Assembly (NCBI GenBank): GCA_023441125.1
Contig: JAEZQV010000135.1
Location: 1-17,830, forward strand
From: Bacillota bacterium
Lineage (GTDB): Bacteria; Bacillota_C; Negativicutes; Sporomusales; Sporomusaceae
DNA: 17,830 nucleotides
Direction: 5' to 3'
Below the pieces are notes generated by a model, which was given only the letters and a program-made list of their open reading frames with translations, searched no databases and had not been told where the DNA came from. The translations under genes and the position numbers were made by a program. Each line of letters begins with the position of its first letter. The first letter of the stretch is position 1. Of this stretch, positions 8,261 through 15,218 are shown one piece after another.

Positions 8261-8299
8261 TAGACAATGTGTGTATGAAGTAAGACATGACATTGTCTA
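8261..8299. promoter_or_regulatory. Inverted repeat between divergent sigma-54 promoters (candidate shared enhancer site)
   Basis: Perfect 10-bp arms TAGACAATGT (8261-8270) and ACATTGTCTA (8290-8299) separated by 19 bp; a nested AGACA-N6-TGTCT lies at the right end. It sits about 95 bp from the dehydrogenase -24 box and about 130 bp from the permease -24 box, well placed to serve both. A related half-site occurs upstream of the CoA-transferase. Recognition by the Fis-type HTH of the neighbouring activator is inferred. Confidence 0.6.
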
Positions 8300-8372
8300 G
8301 GTATGCGGCGGCTGGTTTTAGCGGCAGCTGCTGGCTGACATTATCCGGCTGCTATTCTGCGGTGGGGGGATA

Positions 8373-8390
8373 TTGGCATGGTTTTTGCAA
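8373..8390 (+). promoter_or_regulatory. Sigma-54 (-24/-12) promoter for the FabG-like dehydrogenase
   Basis: TTGGCATGGTTTTTGCAA matches the TGGCAY-N5-TTGCA consensus with exact spacing. The gene start is about 75 bp downstream. Confidence 0.85.
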
Positions 8391-8464
8391 CATACTTATA
8401 AACGATGTTAAACCCAACCATGATTTCTGACAGGGGCTTTATTTAAAACGGGGAGGTATTTTCG

Positions 8465-9205
8465 ATGAAGGGTTTGAAAGACAAGGTAGTAATCATTACT
8501 GGCGCCGCAAGCGGCATCGGCAAGGCAACCGCGCTGCGCTTCGCTGAAGAGGGCGCCAATATTGTTATTGGTGATTTTGCGGACGGCACGGCTGCGGTTG
8601 CTGAAGTGCAGGCTAAAGGTGTACAAGCGATTTATGTGCAGGTGAATGTTACCGACCCGGACAGTGTCCAGGCCATGGTGGCTAAGACGATAGAAGTATT
8701 CGGCAGAGTGGATGTGCTTATCAACAATGCCGGTATAACCAAGGATGCGATGATGAAAAAAATGACCAAAGAAGCCTGGGATGCGGTCATCAACGTCAAC
8801 CTGACGGGCGTATTCAATTGCACCTCGGCCGTATTGCCGCACATGCTGGCACAGAAGGCCGGCGTTGTGCTGACAACTTCTTCGGTCGTCGGTATTTACG
8901 GCAACCTGGGTCAGACCAACTATGCCGCTTCCAAATGGGGTGTTATCGGCATGACTAAATCCTGGGCCAAAGAAATGGCTAAAAACGGCCTGCGGTTTAA
9001 TTGTGTGGCCCCGGGCTTCATCGCTACGGAAATGGTTAAAAAGATTCCTGAACAAGTATTAAACGAAAAAATATTAATCAAGGTTCCGGCCGGCCGGCTG
9101 GGTGAACCGGAAGAGATCGCCGCCGCCTTTGCCTTCCTGGCTTCCGATGACGCCAAATTTATTAACGGCACGGTGCTTAGCGTTGACGGCGCCTGCACGC
9201 TGTAA
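8465..9205 (+). CDS. Short-chain dehydrogenase/reductase, FabG-like (candidate NAD-dependent 3-hydroxyacyl dehydrogenase)
   Basis: A 246-residue classical SDR. The cofactor motif TGAASGIG is at 12-19, NNAG at 87-90, and the catalytic set is N112, S140, Y153 and K157 (YAASK). The C-terminus FINGTVLSVDG is typical of FabG and PhaB relatives. At the end of the second strand it has an aspartate, D37 in VIGDFAD, which in this superfamily favours NAD(H) over NADPH and so suggests catabolic use rather than fatty-acid synthesis. Candidate activities are 3-hydroxybutyrate to acetoacetate or 3-hydroxybutyryl-CoA to acetoacetyl-CoA. GGGGAGG precedes the ATG. It is monocistronic between a sigma-54 promoter and a strong terminator. 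The family is certain; the substrate is inferred. Confidence 0.9.
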   Translation: MKGLKDKVVIITGAASGIGKATALRFAEEGANIVIGDFADGTAAVAEVQAKGVQAIYVQVNVTDPDSVQAMVAKTIEVFGRVDVLINNAGITKDAMMKKMTKEAWDAVINVNLTGVFNCTSAVLPHMLAQKAGVVLTTSSVVGIYGNLGQTNYAASKWGVIGMTKSWAKEMAKNGLRFNCVAPGFIATEMVKKIPEQVLNEKILIKVPAGRLGEPEEIAAAFAFLASDDAKFINGTVLSVDGACTL

Positions 9206-9240
9206 CCATATTGCTTCCCGGTGATTAGCCGGTTAATTAC

Positions 9241-9283
9241 AAACGATAACGCGGCGATAAGCTGCCGCGTTATCGTTTTTTTT
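9241..9283 (+). terminator. Strong intrinsic terminator after the dehydrogenase gene
   Basis: A 15-bp perfect stem (9241-9255 with 9264-9278, core CGATAACGCGGC) with an 8-nt loop merges into T8 (9276-9283). Confidence 0.95.
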
Positions 9284-9340
9284 ATGTGTCTTCCTGTGCC
9301 CGGGATTATGCTAATTTTGTCATTCTTATGACTTTTTCTG

Positions 9341-9369
9341 TAGACAGTCACATGGACACGTTCTATAAT
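9341..9369 (+). promoter_or_regulatory. Sigma-70-type promoter of the sigma-54 activator gene
   Basis: TAGACA (9341-9346, 5 of 6 to consensus), a 17-bp spacer and TATAAT (9364-9369) form an excellent vegetative promoter; a second TATAAT overlaps at 9374-9379. Expected start of transcription is near 9376. The -35 box TAGACA and a downstream TGTCTA (9370-9375) resemble the outer bases of the inverted repeat at 8261, so autoregulation is possible but unproven. Confidence 0.7.
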
Positions 9370-9424
9370 TGTCTATAATAGGCGTAGTATGTGCTTTGGG
9401 AAGATATGGACAGGAGGTCTCGGG

Positions 9425-11191
9425 ATGCAAAATACGGAAGAAAAGGATTTGATCGAAGCATTCTCGCCGACCGATACGACGGCAATGCGGGTTGTACTTG
9501 ATTCGGTCTGCAATGGGGTAGTCGTAGTCAACTCCCGTGGTATTATCACTTTTTTTAATACTGCTGCTGAGCGGATCAGCAGCCTTAACGCGGAAACTGT
9601 CATCGGCAAAATGGTGGATGATGCAATTCCGAATACAGGATTACTCCGCGTTATGAAAACAGGCGTGGCTGAGATTAATCAGCGCCAGAATGTGGGCAAA
9701 TGCGAAATTTTAACAAGCCGAACGCCGATTATCAAGGACAAAATCCTTGTCGGTGCGGTTGCCATATTTCAGGATATAACGGAATTTAATGAGGTAGTTA
9801 CCCAGCTCGAGGATATAAAACGCCTGAAAAGCACGCTGGAATCCATTCTGGAAAGCTTGCAGGAAGGGATTGTGGTTGTGGATAAGGCCGGTTATATCAC
9901 GATGATGAATAAGGCCTACGGTGAATTTCTGGCTCTTGATACCAATGCCGTGGTAGGCAAGCATGTAGCTGACGTAATTCCGAATACCCGGATGCATTTT
10001 GTGGCCCAGGAAGGTAAGGCCGAGGTCACCGACATCCAGAAGATCCAGAACAATACCTGTGTTGTCACCCGCATTCCCATCGTCAAAGACGGCGAAGTCA
10101 TTGGCGCTGTCGGTAACGTAGTGTTTAAAGATATTAAAGAACTGAAATCGCTGGCCGGTAAAATCAGGAAACTGGAATCGGAACTGGAATATTATAAGGA
10201 AGAATTATATAAAGCCTATGGCGGCAAGTATACTTTTGACAACATTGTCGGCAACAGCGATAAGATGAAGTGGCTGCGGGAAGTGGCCGCCAAAGCGGCC
10301 AGAGGGACTTCCACCGTGCTGATCCTGGGAGAAAGCGGCACCGGCAAAGAATTATTTGCCCATGCTGTGCATAATGCCAGCCAGCGGCGGCATGGTCCCT
10401 TTATCAAAGTCAATTGCGCGGCGCTGCCGGAACAATTATTGGAAGCCGAGCTATTCGGCTATGAGGAAGGGGCCTTTACCGGCGCGCGTAAAGGCGGCAA
10501 GCCAGGCAAGTTCGAATTGGCCAACGGCGGCACCATCTTTCTGGATGAGATCGGGGAAATGCCGCTGGCGATGCAGGTCAAACTCTTGCGGGTGCTGCAG
10601 GAACGGGAATTGGAGCGGTTGGGCGGAACCAAGACCACGAAACTGGATATCCGCATTATCGCAGCAACCAACCGTGATTTGGAGACGATGATTGCAGACA
10701 ATCAATTCCGGCAGGATTTATATTACCGGCTGAATATATTTACCCTCAATATCCCTCCGTTACGGGACCGAATCGAGGACATTCCCGTTCTGTGCGAAAT
10801 GCTGCTCAACAAGATCAATAATCAGGTGGAGCATTGGGTGGAGGGCATCACGCCGGAGGCATTAGCGTTGTTAATGCAGTACAACTGGCCCGGCAATGTA
10901 CGGGAGCTGGAAAATGTGCTGGAGCGCACCATCAATTTGATGGATGATGAAATTATGATTGCGCCGGAACATTTGCCGCATATCGTCAAGAAAGCTACTA
11001 AGGCCAAGGATGAAATGACGCTTGCAGCCAATTCCCACGACTTAGCCGATATCAAAGAAGATGCCGAAAAGCAGGCCATTATGCGGGCGCTGACGGCCGC
11101 CGGCGGCAACAAAAGCAAAGCCGCCAGGATACTTGGCATCCATCGTTCCGGCTTTTATCAGAAGCTGCAAAAGTACGGTCTTCTAAAATAA
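9425..11191 (+). CDS. Sigma-54-dependent transcriptional activator with two PAS domains
   Basis: A 588-residue enhancer-binding protein. Two tandem, mutually similar PAS domains occupy about 17-120 and 137-240 (both with VIP/AIPNT and PI..D..-IGAV segments), followed by a coiled linker (236-265). The AAA+ sigma-54 interaction domain has Walker A GESGTGKE (302-309), the sigma-54-contacting GAFTGA loop (349-354), Walker B IFLDE (371-375), and the [10 protein letters not shown] region at 428-437. The C-terminal Fis-type HTH is [20 protein letters not shown] (560-579). There is no receiver domain, so it probably senses a small ligand through PAS. The ATG at 9425 is chosen because AGGAGGT precedes it at ideal spacing; an upstream ATG at 9389 lacks one and is only about 13 nt from the predicted transcription start. 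It likely drives the three sigma-54 promoters here. Confidence 0.95.
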   Translation: MQNTEEKDLIEAFSPTDTTAMRVVLDSVCNGVVVVNSRGIITFFNTAAERISSLNAETVIGKMVDDAIPNTGLLRVMKTGVAEINQRQNVGKCEILTSRTPIIKDKILVGAVAIFQDITEFNEVVTQLEDIKRLKSTLESILESLQEGIVVVDKAGYITMMNKAYGEFLALDTNAVVGKHVADVIPNTRMHFVAQEGKAEVTDIQKIQNNTCVVTRIPIVKDGEVIGAVGNVVFKDIKELKSLAGKIRKLESELEYYKEELYKAYGGKYTFDNIVGNSDKMKWLREVAAKAARGTSTVLILGESGTGKELFAHAVHNASQRRHGPFIKVNCAALPEQLLEAELFGYEEGAFTGARKGGKPGKFELANGGTIFLDEIGEMPLAMQVKLLRVLQERELERLGGTKTTKLDIRIIAATNRDLETMIADNQFRQDLYYRLNIFTLNIPPLRDRIEDIPVLCEMLLNKINNQVEHWVEGITPEALALLMQYNWPGNVRELENVLERTINLMDDEIMIAPEHLPHIVKKATKAKDEMTLAANSHDLADIKEDAEKQAIMRALTAAGGNKSKAARILGIHRSGFYQKLQKYGLLK

Positions 11192-11217
11192 TTACAGCAG
11201 TTGCCAACAGGGCGGGA

Positions 11218-11235
11218 AATACAGTTGGCTGTATT
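11218..11235 (+). other. Small hairpin upstream of the activator-gene terminator
   Basis: AATACAG (11218-11224) and CTGTATT (11229-11235) form a perfect 7-bp stem with a 4-nt loop in the activator 3' untranslated region. Confidence 0.4.
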
Positions 11236-11249
11236 GCAGGGAAGCTATG

Positions 11250-11283
11250 TCAGAAGGGAGAATACCCTTCTGATATTCTTTTA
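11250..11283 (+). terminator. Intrinsic terminator after the activator gene
   Basis: A 9-bp stem TCAGAAGGG (11250-11258)/CCCTTCTGA (11265-11273) with a 6-nt loop is followed by a moderately T-rich TATTCTTTTAT. It ends just before the corA ribosome site, so corA either has a promoter upstream of the hairpin or depends on read-through. Confidence 0.72.
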
Positions 11284-11298
11284 TGCATGAGGTGCTTT

Positions 11299-12369
11299 AT
11301 GGCGAAAATTACGAAAAACCTGGCGGCCAAAGTTGGCCTGCCGCCTGGTACTTTGCTGCATGCCGGTGATATGCGCGCGGACAAAGCCCATATCAGTGTC
11401 ATTCATTACAATGAGGATATTTTTTCAGAAACAAATGATGTTGCCATTGCTGACTTGGCGGAACTGGCCGCTAAGCCCGGAGTTACCTGGATCCAGGTCC
11501 GGGGGCTTACCTCCCCGGGTGTCGAAGAAATTGGCCGGCAGTTTTCCATTCATCCACTGGTGCTGGAAGACATTCTGCATACCAACCAACGTCCCAAATA
11601 TGGTGATTACGGCGACTATCTCTGCGTTATTGTCAAAGCGTTGGCCGTAAACGACGGCACCATCGACTATGATTCGGAGCAAATCAGCTTTATTCTTGGG
11701 CCGAATTATCTCATTTCATTTTTAGAAAGTCTGCCGGAAGAGCGGGATGTTTTCCGCAATGTATCCGAGCGGATTAAAAGCAGGCGAGGCAAGCTGGCCA
11801 GACTGGGGGCCGATTACTTGCTGTATGCTCTGCTCGACAGCGTGGTAGACCATTATTTTCTGGTATTGGAACACTTAGGCGAGAAAATCGAAACGCTGGA
11901 AGACAAAATTGCCGTTCAGCCGCAGCCGGAATTATTGCATGAGCTGCATGCCCTCAAACAAAACATGCTGTTTATGCGCAAGTCGGTTTGGCCGGTGCGG
12001 GAACTGGTCAGTGCGCTGGAACGCGGCGAGTCGGCGCATATCCGCGAAACAACGCTGATTTACTTGCGGGATATATATGATCATATTATCCAGGTCATTG
12101 AAACAGTTGAAATTTACCGGGATATGCTCTCCGGCATGCTGGATATTTATTTGTCCAGTGTCAGCAACCGTATGAGCGAGGTCATGAAGATGCTGACAAT
12201 TATATCGACCATTTTTATTCCGCTTACTTTTATTGCCGGGGTATACGGCATGAACTTTGATTATATGCCTGAACTGAAATGGCAGTACGGCTATCCGCTG
12301 ATTTTAGCGGTCATGCTGGTAATAAGCCTGGTTATGATCCGGTACTTCCGGAACAGGAAATGGCTGTGA
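11299..12369 (+). CDS. corA: CorA-family magnesium/divalent cation transporter
   Basis: A 356-residue CorA channel. A large N-terminal cytoplasmic domain (1-250) includes ITWIQVRGL-like and HPLVLEDILHTNQRPKYGDYGDYL segments and a long helix. Two C-terminal membrane helices follow (about 298-316 and 332-348), with the family-defining GMN at 317-319 (YGMNFDYMPEL). The acidic/aromatic loop between the helices and the basic RYFRNRKWL tail are typical. The pentamer moves Mg2+ and sometimes Co2+ or Ni2+ across the membrane. ATG 11299 has GAGG at good spacing; the earlier in-frame ATG at 11287 does not. It has no evident functional tie to its neighbours. Confidence 0.95.
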   Translation: MAKITKNLAAKVGLPPGTLLHAGDMRADKAHISVIHYNEDIFSETNDVAIADLAELAAKPGVTWIQVRGLTSPGVEEIGRQFSIHPLVLEDILHTNQRPKYGDYGDYLCVIVKALAVNDGTIDYDSEQISFILGPNYLISFLESLPEERDVFRNVSERIKSRRGKLARLGADYLLYALLDSVVDHYFLVLEHLGEKIETLEDKIAVQPQPELLHELHALKQNMLFMRKSVWPVRELVSALERGESAHIRETTLIYLRDIYDHIIQVIETVEIYRDMLSGMLDIYLSSVSNRMSEVMKMLTIISTIFIPLTFIAGVYGMNFDYMPELKWQYGYPLILAVMLVISLVMIRYFRNRKWL

Positions 12370-12519
12370 TAGGTCAAAAGTCCTGTAGAGTGAACTGTTT
12401 TGACGATATGTCCTAAAGAAATAGGAGAATTTCCCCGGTAGTTTTTCGCTCCATTTGCAGATAAAATTTAAGTAACATTACCGAAAGGCTTTGAGAAACC
12501 CAGGTAGGGGGTAAGTGTG
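12370..12519 (+). other. Spacer between corA and the receiver-ATPase gene with two inverted repeats
   Basis: Contains GTCAAAA (12373-12379)/TTTTGAC (12398-12404), a 7-bp inverted repeat around 18 nt, and a small hairpin TCCTA/TAGGA (12411-12426). Neither is followed by a clean T-run. The first may act as a weak end for corA. No promoter with convincing boxes was found. Confidence 0.4.
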
Positions 12520-13740
12520 ATGCCCGAAGAAATCAAAGTACTGATTGTGGACGATATAACGGCAACCCGGGAAAATATCTGCAAACTGCTGGCCTTTGAG
12601 CCGGCTATCGTGGTGATCGGTCAGGCGGCATCCGGTGTGGAAGCCGTGCAAAAGGTAAAAATACTGCGGCCCGACGTTATTCTCATGGATATTAATATGC
12701 CGGCTATGGACGGGATTACGGCAGCCGAGCAGGTGCTTGCCGAAAATCCATATGCCTGCATCATTATGATGAGTGTGCAGGGTGAACCAGAATATAAACA
12801 GCAAGCCATGGCGGCCGGGGCCCAGGATTATTTGATCAAGCCTTTTAGTACCGATGAATTGCTGCAGGCCGTGAAACGGGGTTTTGCCCACGCCGGCCGG
12901 CAGCGTACGCTTGCTTGCTCCCCGGCGGAGCAAGCTGAGCCGGGGAAGATTATTACGGTATTCAGCACCAAAGGCGGAATTGGCAAGACAACCATTGCTG
13001 TAAACTTAGCCGTAGCGCTGGCCGAGCAAACCGATTCCCCGGTCGGCATAGTCGATGCCAATTTGCAATTCGGTGACGCCGCTCTGTTTTTAAACCTCAG
13101 CCCGCAGTGTACCATTGTTGACTTGGTGCGTGATAGCCGTAAGCCGGACGGCTTCGTCCTGGAAAAATATTTGTCGCGTTTTAACCGGAATATATGGCTG
13201 TTGCCTGCTCCGCTGCGTCCGGAACAGGCTGAAACCATTACCGCCAGCCATTTGGCGGCTGTTTTTACGGCTATGCGGGCCAAGTTTAAATACACCATTA
13301 TTGATACGGCCCCGGCTTTTTCGGAAAACATGCTGGCCGCGCTGGACGCCGCCGATATTGTGCTGGTGGTGGCGGCCATGGATTTGCCGACGATAAAAAA
13401 TGTTAAACTGTGTTTGGAAAGTATGGCCTCGCTGGGCTATGACCAGGATAAGGTAAAAGTAATTCTTAACAGAGCCAATACAACCGAACCGGGTATTACT
13501 ATCGACGAAATCGAGGCCGGTATGTGGTATAAATTCGCGGCGACAATTCCGAGTGACGGGAAAGTGGTAGTGACCTCAGTTAACCGCGGGCTGCCTTTTA
13601 TCGTAAGCCACCCTGAAACACCGGTGGCGCAAAGTTTATTTGACTTGGCGCATATGGTGGCCGGCAGCGGCTGGCAGGAGCAGGAACAGGAAATTTCCCT
13701 GCTTGGTATTACTGAACTTTTAAAACGTCTGTTTAGTTAG
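12520..13740 (+). CDS. CpaE-like response regulator fused to a MinD/ParA-type ATPase
   Basis: A 406-residue two-domain protein. Residues 5-122 are a CheY-like receiver with acidic pair D11/D12, phospho-acceptor D57 (LMDINMPAMDG), S85 and K107 (YLIKPF), so it should be phosphorylatable. After a short linker, residues 142-390 form a deviant-Walker P-loop ATPase with KGGIGKTT (151-158), IVDANLQFGD at 178-186 and Walker B FKYTIIDTAP. This architecture is that of CpaE/TadZ, which positions pilus or envelope machines; no tad/cpa genes lie in the window. ATG 12520 is preferred, though GTG 12517 is equally possible; AGGGGG precedes both. The partner kinase could be the DegS-like protein next door, which is inference. 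Confidence 0.9.
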   Translation: MPEEIKVLIVDDITATRENICKLLAFEPAIVVIGQAASGVEAVQKVKILRPDVILMDINMPAMDGITAAEQVLAENPYACIIMMSVQGEPEYKQQAMAAGAQDYLIKPFSTDELLQAVKRGFAHAGRQRTLACSPAEQAEPGKIITVFSTKGGIGKTTIAVNLAVALAEQTDSPVGIVDANLQFGDAALFLNLSPQCTIVDLVRDSRKPDGFVLEKYLSRFNRNIWLLPAPLRPEQAETITASHLAAVFTAMRAKFKYTIIDTAPAFSENMLAALDAADIVLVVAAMDLPTIKNVKLCLESMASLGYDQDKVKVILNRANTTEPGITIDEIEAGMWYKFAATIPSDGKVVVTSVNRGLPFIVSHPETPVAQSLFDLAHMVAGSGWQEQEQEISLLGITELLKRLFS

Positions 13741-13744
13741 TCAA

Positions 13745-13860
13745 GCTGATAAAGGCAACCGCTTTAAGATAGCAGGCGCAAGCGAGAGTGGAAAAATTCC
13801 ACTCTTTTTTATGCCAATGCTCTTGACCGGGGGCGGCATAAATCCTCTTCCTTTATCAGC
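13745..13860. repeat. 11-bp terminal inverted repeats enclosing the terminator (possible repeat relic)
   Basis: GCTGATAAAGG (13745-13755) and CCTTTATCAGC (13850-13860) are perfect inverted repeats enclosing 94 bp that contain the downstream terminator. The left part, GATAAAGGCAACCGCTT, resembles the plus-strand left ends of repeat copies B and C, so it may be a degenerate fourth copy. No flanking target duplication is seen. Confidence 0.4.
13785..13810 (+). terminator. Intrinsic terminator after the receiver-ATPase gene
   Basis: Stem AGAGTGGAA (13785-13793)/TTCCACTCT (13797-13805) with a 3-nt loop and a T6 run (13805-13810). It separates this gene from the sensor kinase gene. Confidence 0.9.
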
Positions 13861-13899
13861 GGGCCAGCAGGATATGTGCCAAATATGGCGAATGTGCTT

Positions 13900-13905
13900 T
13901 ATAAT
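13900..13905 (+). promoter_or_regulatory. Probable -10 box of the DegS-like kinase promoter
   Basis: A perfect TATAAT lies 25 bp before the kinase start codon. The corresponding -35 (TGCCAA region, 13877-13882) is poor, so an activator may be needed. Confidence 0.4.
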
Positions 13906-13930
13906 CATGGATAGCAAGAGTGGTGACAGG

Positions 13931-15064
13931 ATGAAAAACCTTGATGCCAAGGCTTTGGATAAAATTATCAAACATACCATTGCCGCGGTTGAAAAAAGTA
14001 AAACGCAAATATTTGACATATATGAGGCGGCTCGGGTCGAAGCGGAAAAAATCCGTCAGGATGTCGAGCGCACCAAACAGGAAACGGCTGATATTATTTT
14101 CAAGGTGGACGAACTGGAAAAAAGGGAACGCCGGTCCCGGCTCAGACTGATGGAAGTAAGCCGCAATTTCCGGCAATATACAGAGGCCGATATCAAGGCG
14201 GCTTATGAGGACACCAGCAACGTCCAGCTCGAACTGGCTATGGCCAGGCTGCAGGAACAAAATTTACGCCGCCAGCGGGATGATTTTGAATTGCGGCTAA
14301 AAGCGCTGAAAAATACTGTGGAAAAAGCGGAGAATCTGGTTTCGCAAGTGGGCGCCGTATTGGGCTATTTAGGCAGTCAAATGGGCACGGTTATGAATCA
14401 GATTGAGTCACTGCAGGCCAGTCAGGTTTTTGGTGCCAAGATCATTAAGGCGCAGGAAGAAGAACGGCGGCGCGTGGCCCGGGAAATACACGACGGTCCG
14501 GCGCAAGCCATGGCTAATATTGTCTTTCGGGCCGAGGTATGCGAACGGTTGATAGAAACGGATATAGTCCGGGCCAAGCAGGAGCTTTCCGACTTGCGGG
14601 AACAGGTCCGGGCGGCTCTTAGAGAGACGCGCAAGATCATCTTTGACCTCAGGCCGATGACGCTGGATGATCTGGGACTGGTGCCCACTATCCGGCGCGT
14701 ACTCGAGACGATCAAGGAACGCAGTGACATTTTTTCGGAAGTTAAAATTCTGGGTGAGGAGAAACGGCTGGACACCCATATTGAGATTGGTTTGTTCCGC
14801 ATCATTCAGGAAGCGCTTAACAATGTGGAAAAACATTCGAAGGCGGTCAATGTCTGGGTGCGTATTGATTTTCGGGACAGTGTGGTATCGGCAGTAATTG
14901 AGGATGACGGCCAGGGGTTTGATTCTGCCGAATCGGTCGGCAATGAAAGCTTCGGCCTGATGGGGATGAGGGAGCGGATTAACCTCCTGCGGGGAGAACT
15001 TAGTATAAAATCAGAAAAGGGGAAAGGTACCAAGGTTTTTGTCACAGTACCGCTCAAACAATAA
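13931..15064 (+). CDS. degS: DegS-like sensor histidine kinase (cytoplasmic)
   Basis: A 377-residue soluble kinase without membrane segments. Residues 1-165 are the coiled-coil sensor region that closely follows Bacillus subtilis DegS (LMEVSRNF, RRQRDDFELRL, LVSQVGAVLGYL). The HisKA_3 dimerisation domain has phospho-acceptor H187 in EERRRVAREIHDGPAQ. The ATPase domain has FRIIQEALNNVEKHS (N box), DDGQGFD and SFGLMGMRERI (G boxes). In Bacillus it phosphorylates DegU to control exoenzymes, motility and competence; here no DegU is in view. ATG 13931 aligns with the DegS N-terminus and lies downstream of the -10 box; upstream in-frame ATGs (13811, 13907) lack ribosome sites. The ribosome site for 13931 is itself weak. 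Confidence 0.92.
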   Translation: MKNLDAKALDKIIKHTIAAVEKSKTQIFDIYEAARVEAEKIRQDVERTKQETADIIFKVDELEKRERRSRLRLMEVSRNFRQYTEADIKAAYEDTSNVQLELAMARLQEQNLRRQRDDFELRLKALKNTVEKAENLVSQVGAVLGYLGSQMGTVMNQIESLQASQVFGAKIIKAQEEERRRVAREIHDGPAQAMANIVFRAEVCERLIETDIVRAKQELSDLREQVRAALRETRKIIFDLRPMTLDDLGLVPTIRRVLETIKERSDIFSEVKILGEEKRLDTHIEIGLFRIIQEALNNVEKHSKAVNVWVRIDFRDSVVSAVIEDDGQGFDSAESVGNESFGLMGMRERINLLRGELSIKSEKGKGTKVFVTVPLKQ

Positions 15065-15125
15065 GACTACTCTGAGGCTATGCAGCTGGTCAGAAACAAA
15101 GGGCAGACCGGTATATAAATATGAC

Positions 15126-15165
15126 AAAATCCTGCAGGCGGCTGAACCCTTGCAGGATTTTTCTA
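15126..15165 (+). terminator. Intrinsic terminator after degS
   Basis: An 11-bp stem AAAATCCTGCA (15126-15136)/TGCAGGATTTT (15151-15161) with a 14-nt loop continues into TTCTATT. Confidence 0.85.
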
Positions 15166-15218
15166 TTAGAGCGGGAACGGGATTGGCAAATTCATAGGGT
15201 ATCTGTTGGAGGTTGTAA

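Larger units (their letters stand above)
7847..8464. other. Divergent regulatory region between permease and dehydrogenase (no gene seen)
   Basis: 618 bp without a convincing ORF. From left to right it holds the permease ribosome site, a hairpin at 7971-7995, hairpin repeat copy C, a stray GGAGG on the minus strand (about 8096-8100) not followed by a reading frame, the permease sigma-54 promoter (8137-8152), a GGCGC/GCGCC hairpin (8154-8167), a 13-bp-period imperfect duplication (8197-8219), the long inverted repeat (8261-8299), and the dehydrogenase sigma-54 promoter (8373-8390). The permease mRNA would therefore have a leader of about 280 nt. Confidence 0.75.

Noticed and set aside
8408..9055. 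215-codon open frame on the minus strand opposite the dehydrogenase gene
   Set aside because: Its sequence is low in recognisable motifs and exactly shadows a well-conserved SDR with a good promoter and ribosome site on the plus strand.
11225..11237. TTGGCTGTATTGCA near the end of the activator gene resembling a sigma-54 site
   Set aside because: The GG and GC are 9 nt apart rather than 12, and the sequence is part of a small hairpin.
15184..15198. TTGGCA sequence upstream of the exported protein resembling a -24 box
   Set aside because: No TTGC-like -12 element at the required distance (ATAG instead), so not a sigma-54 promoter.
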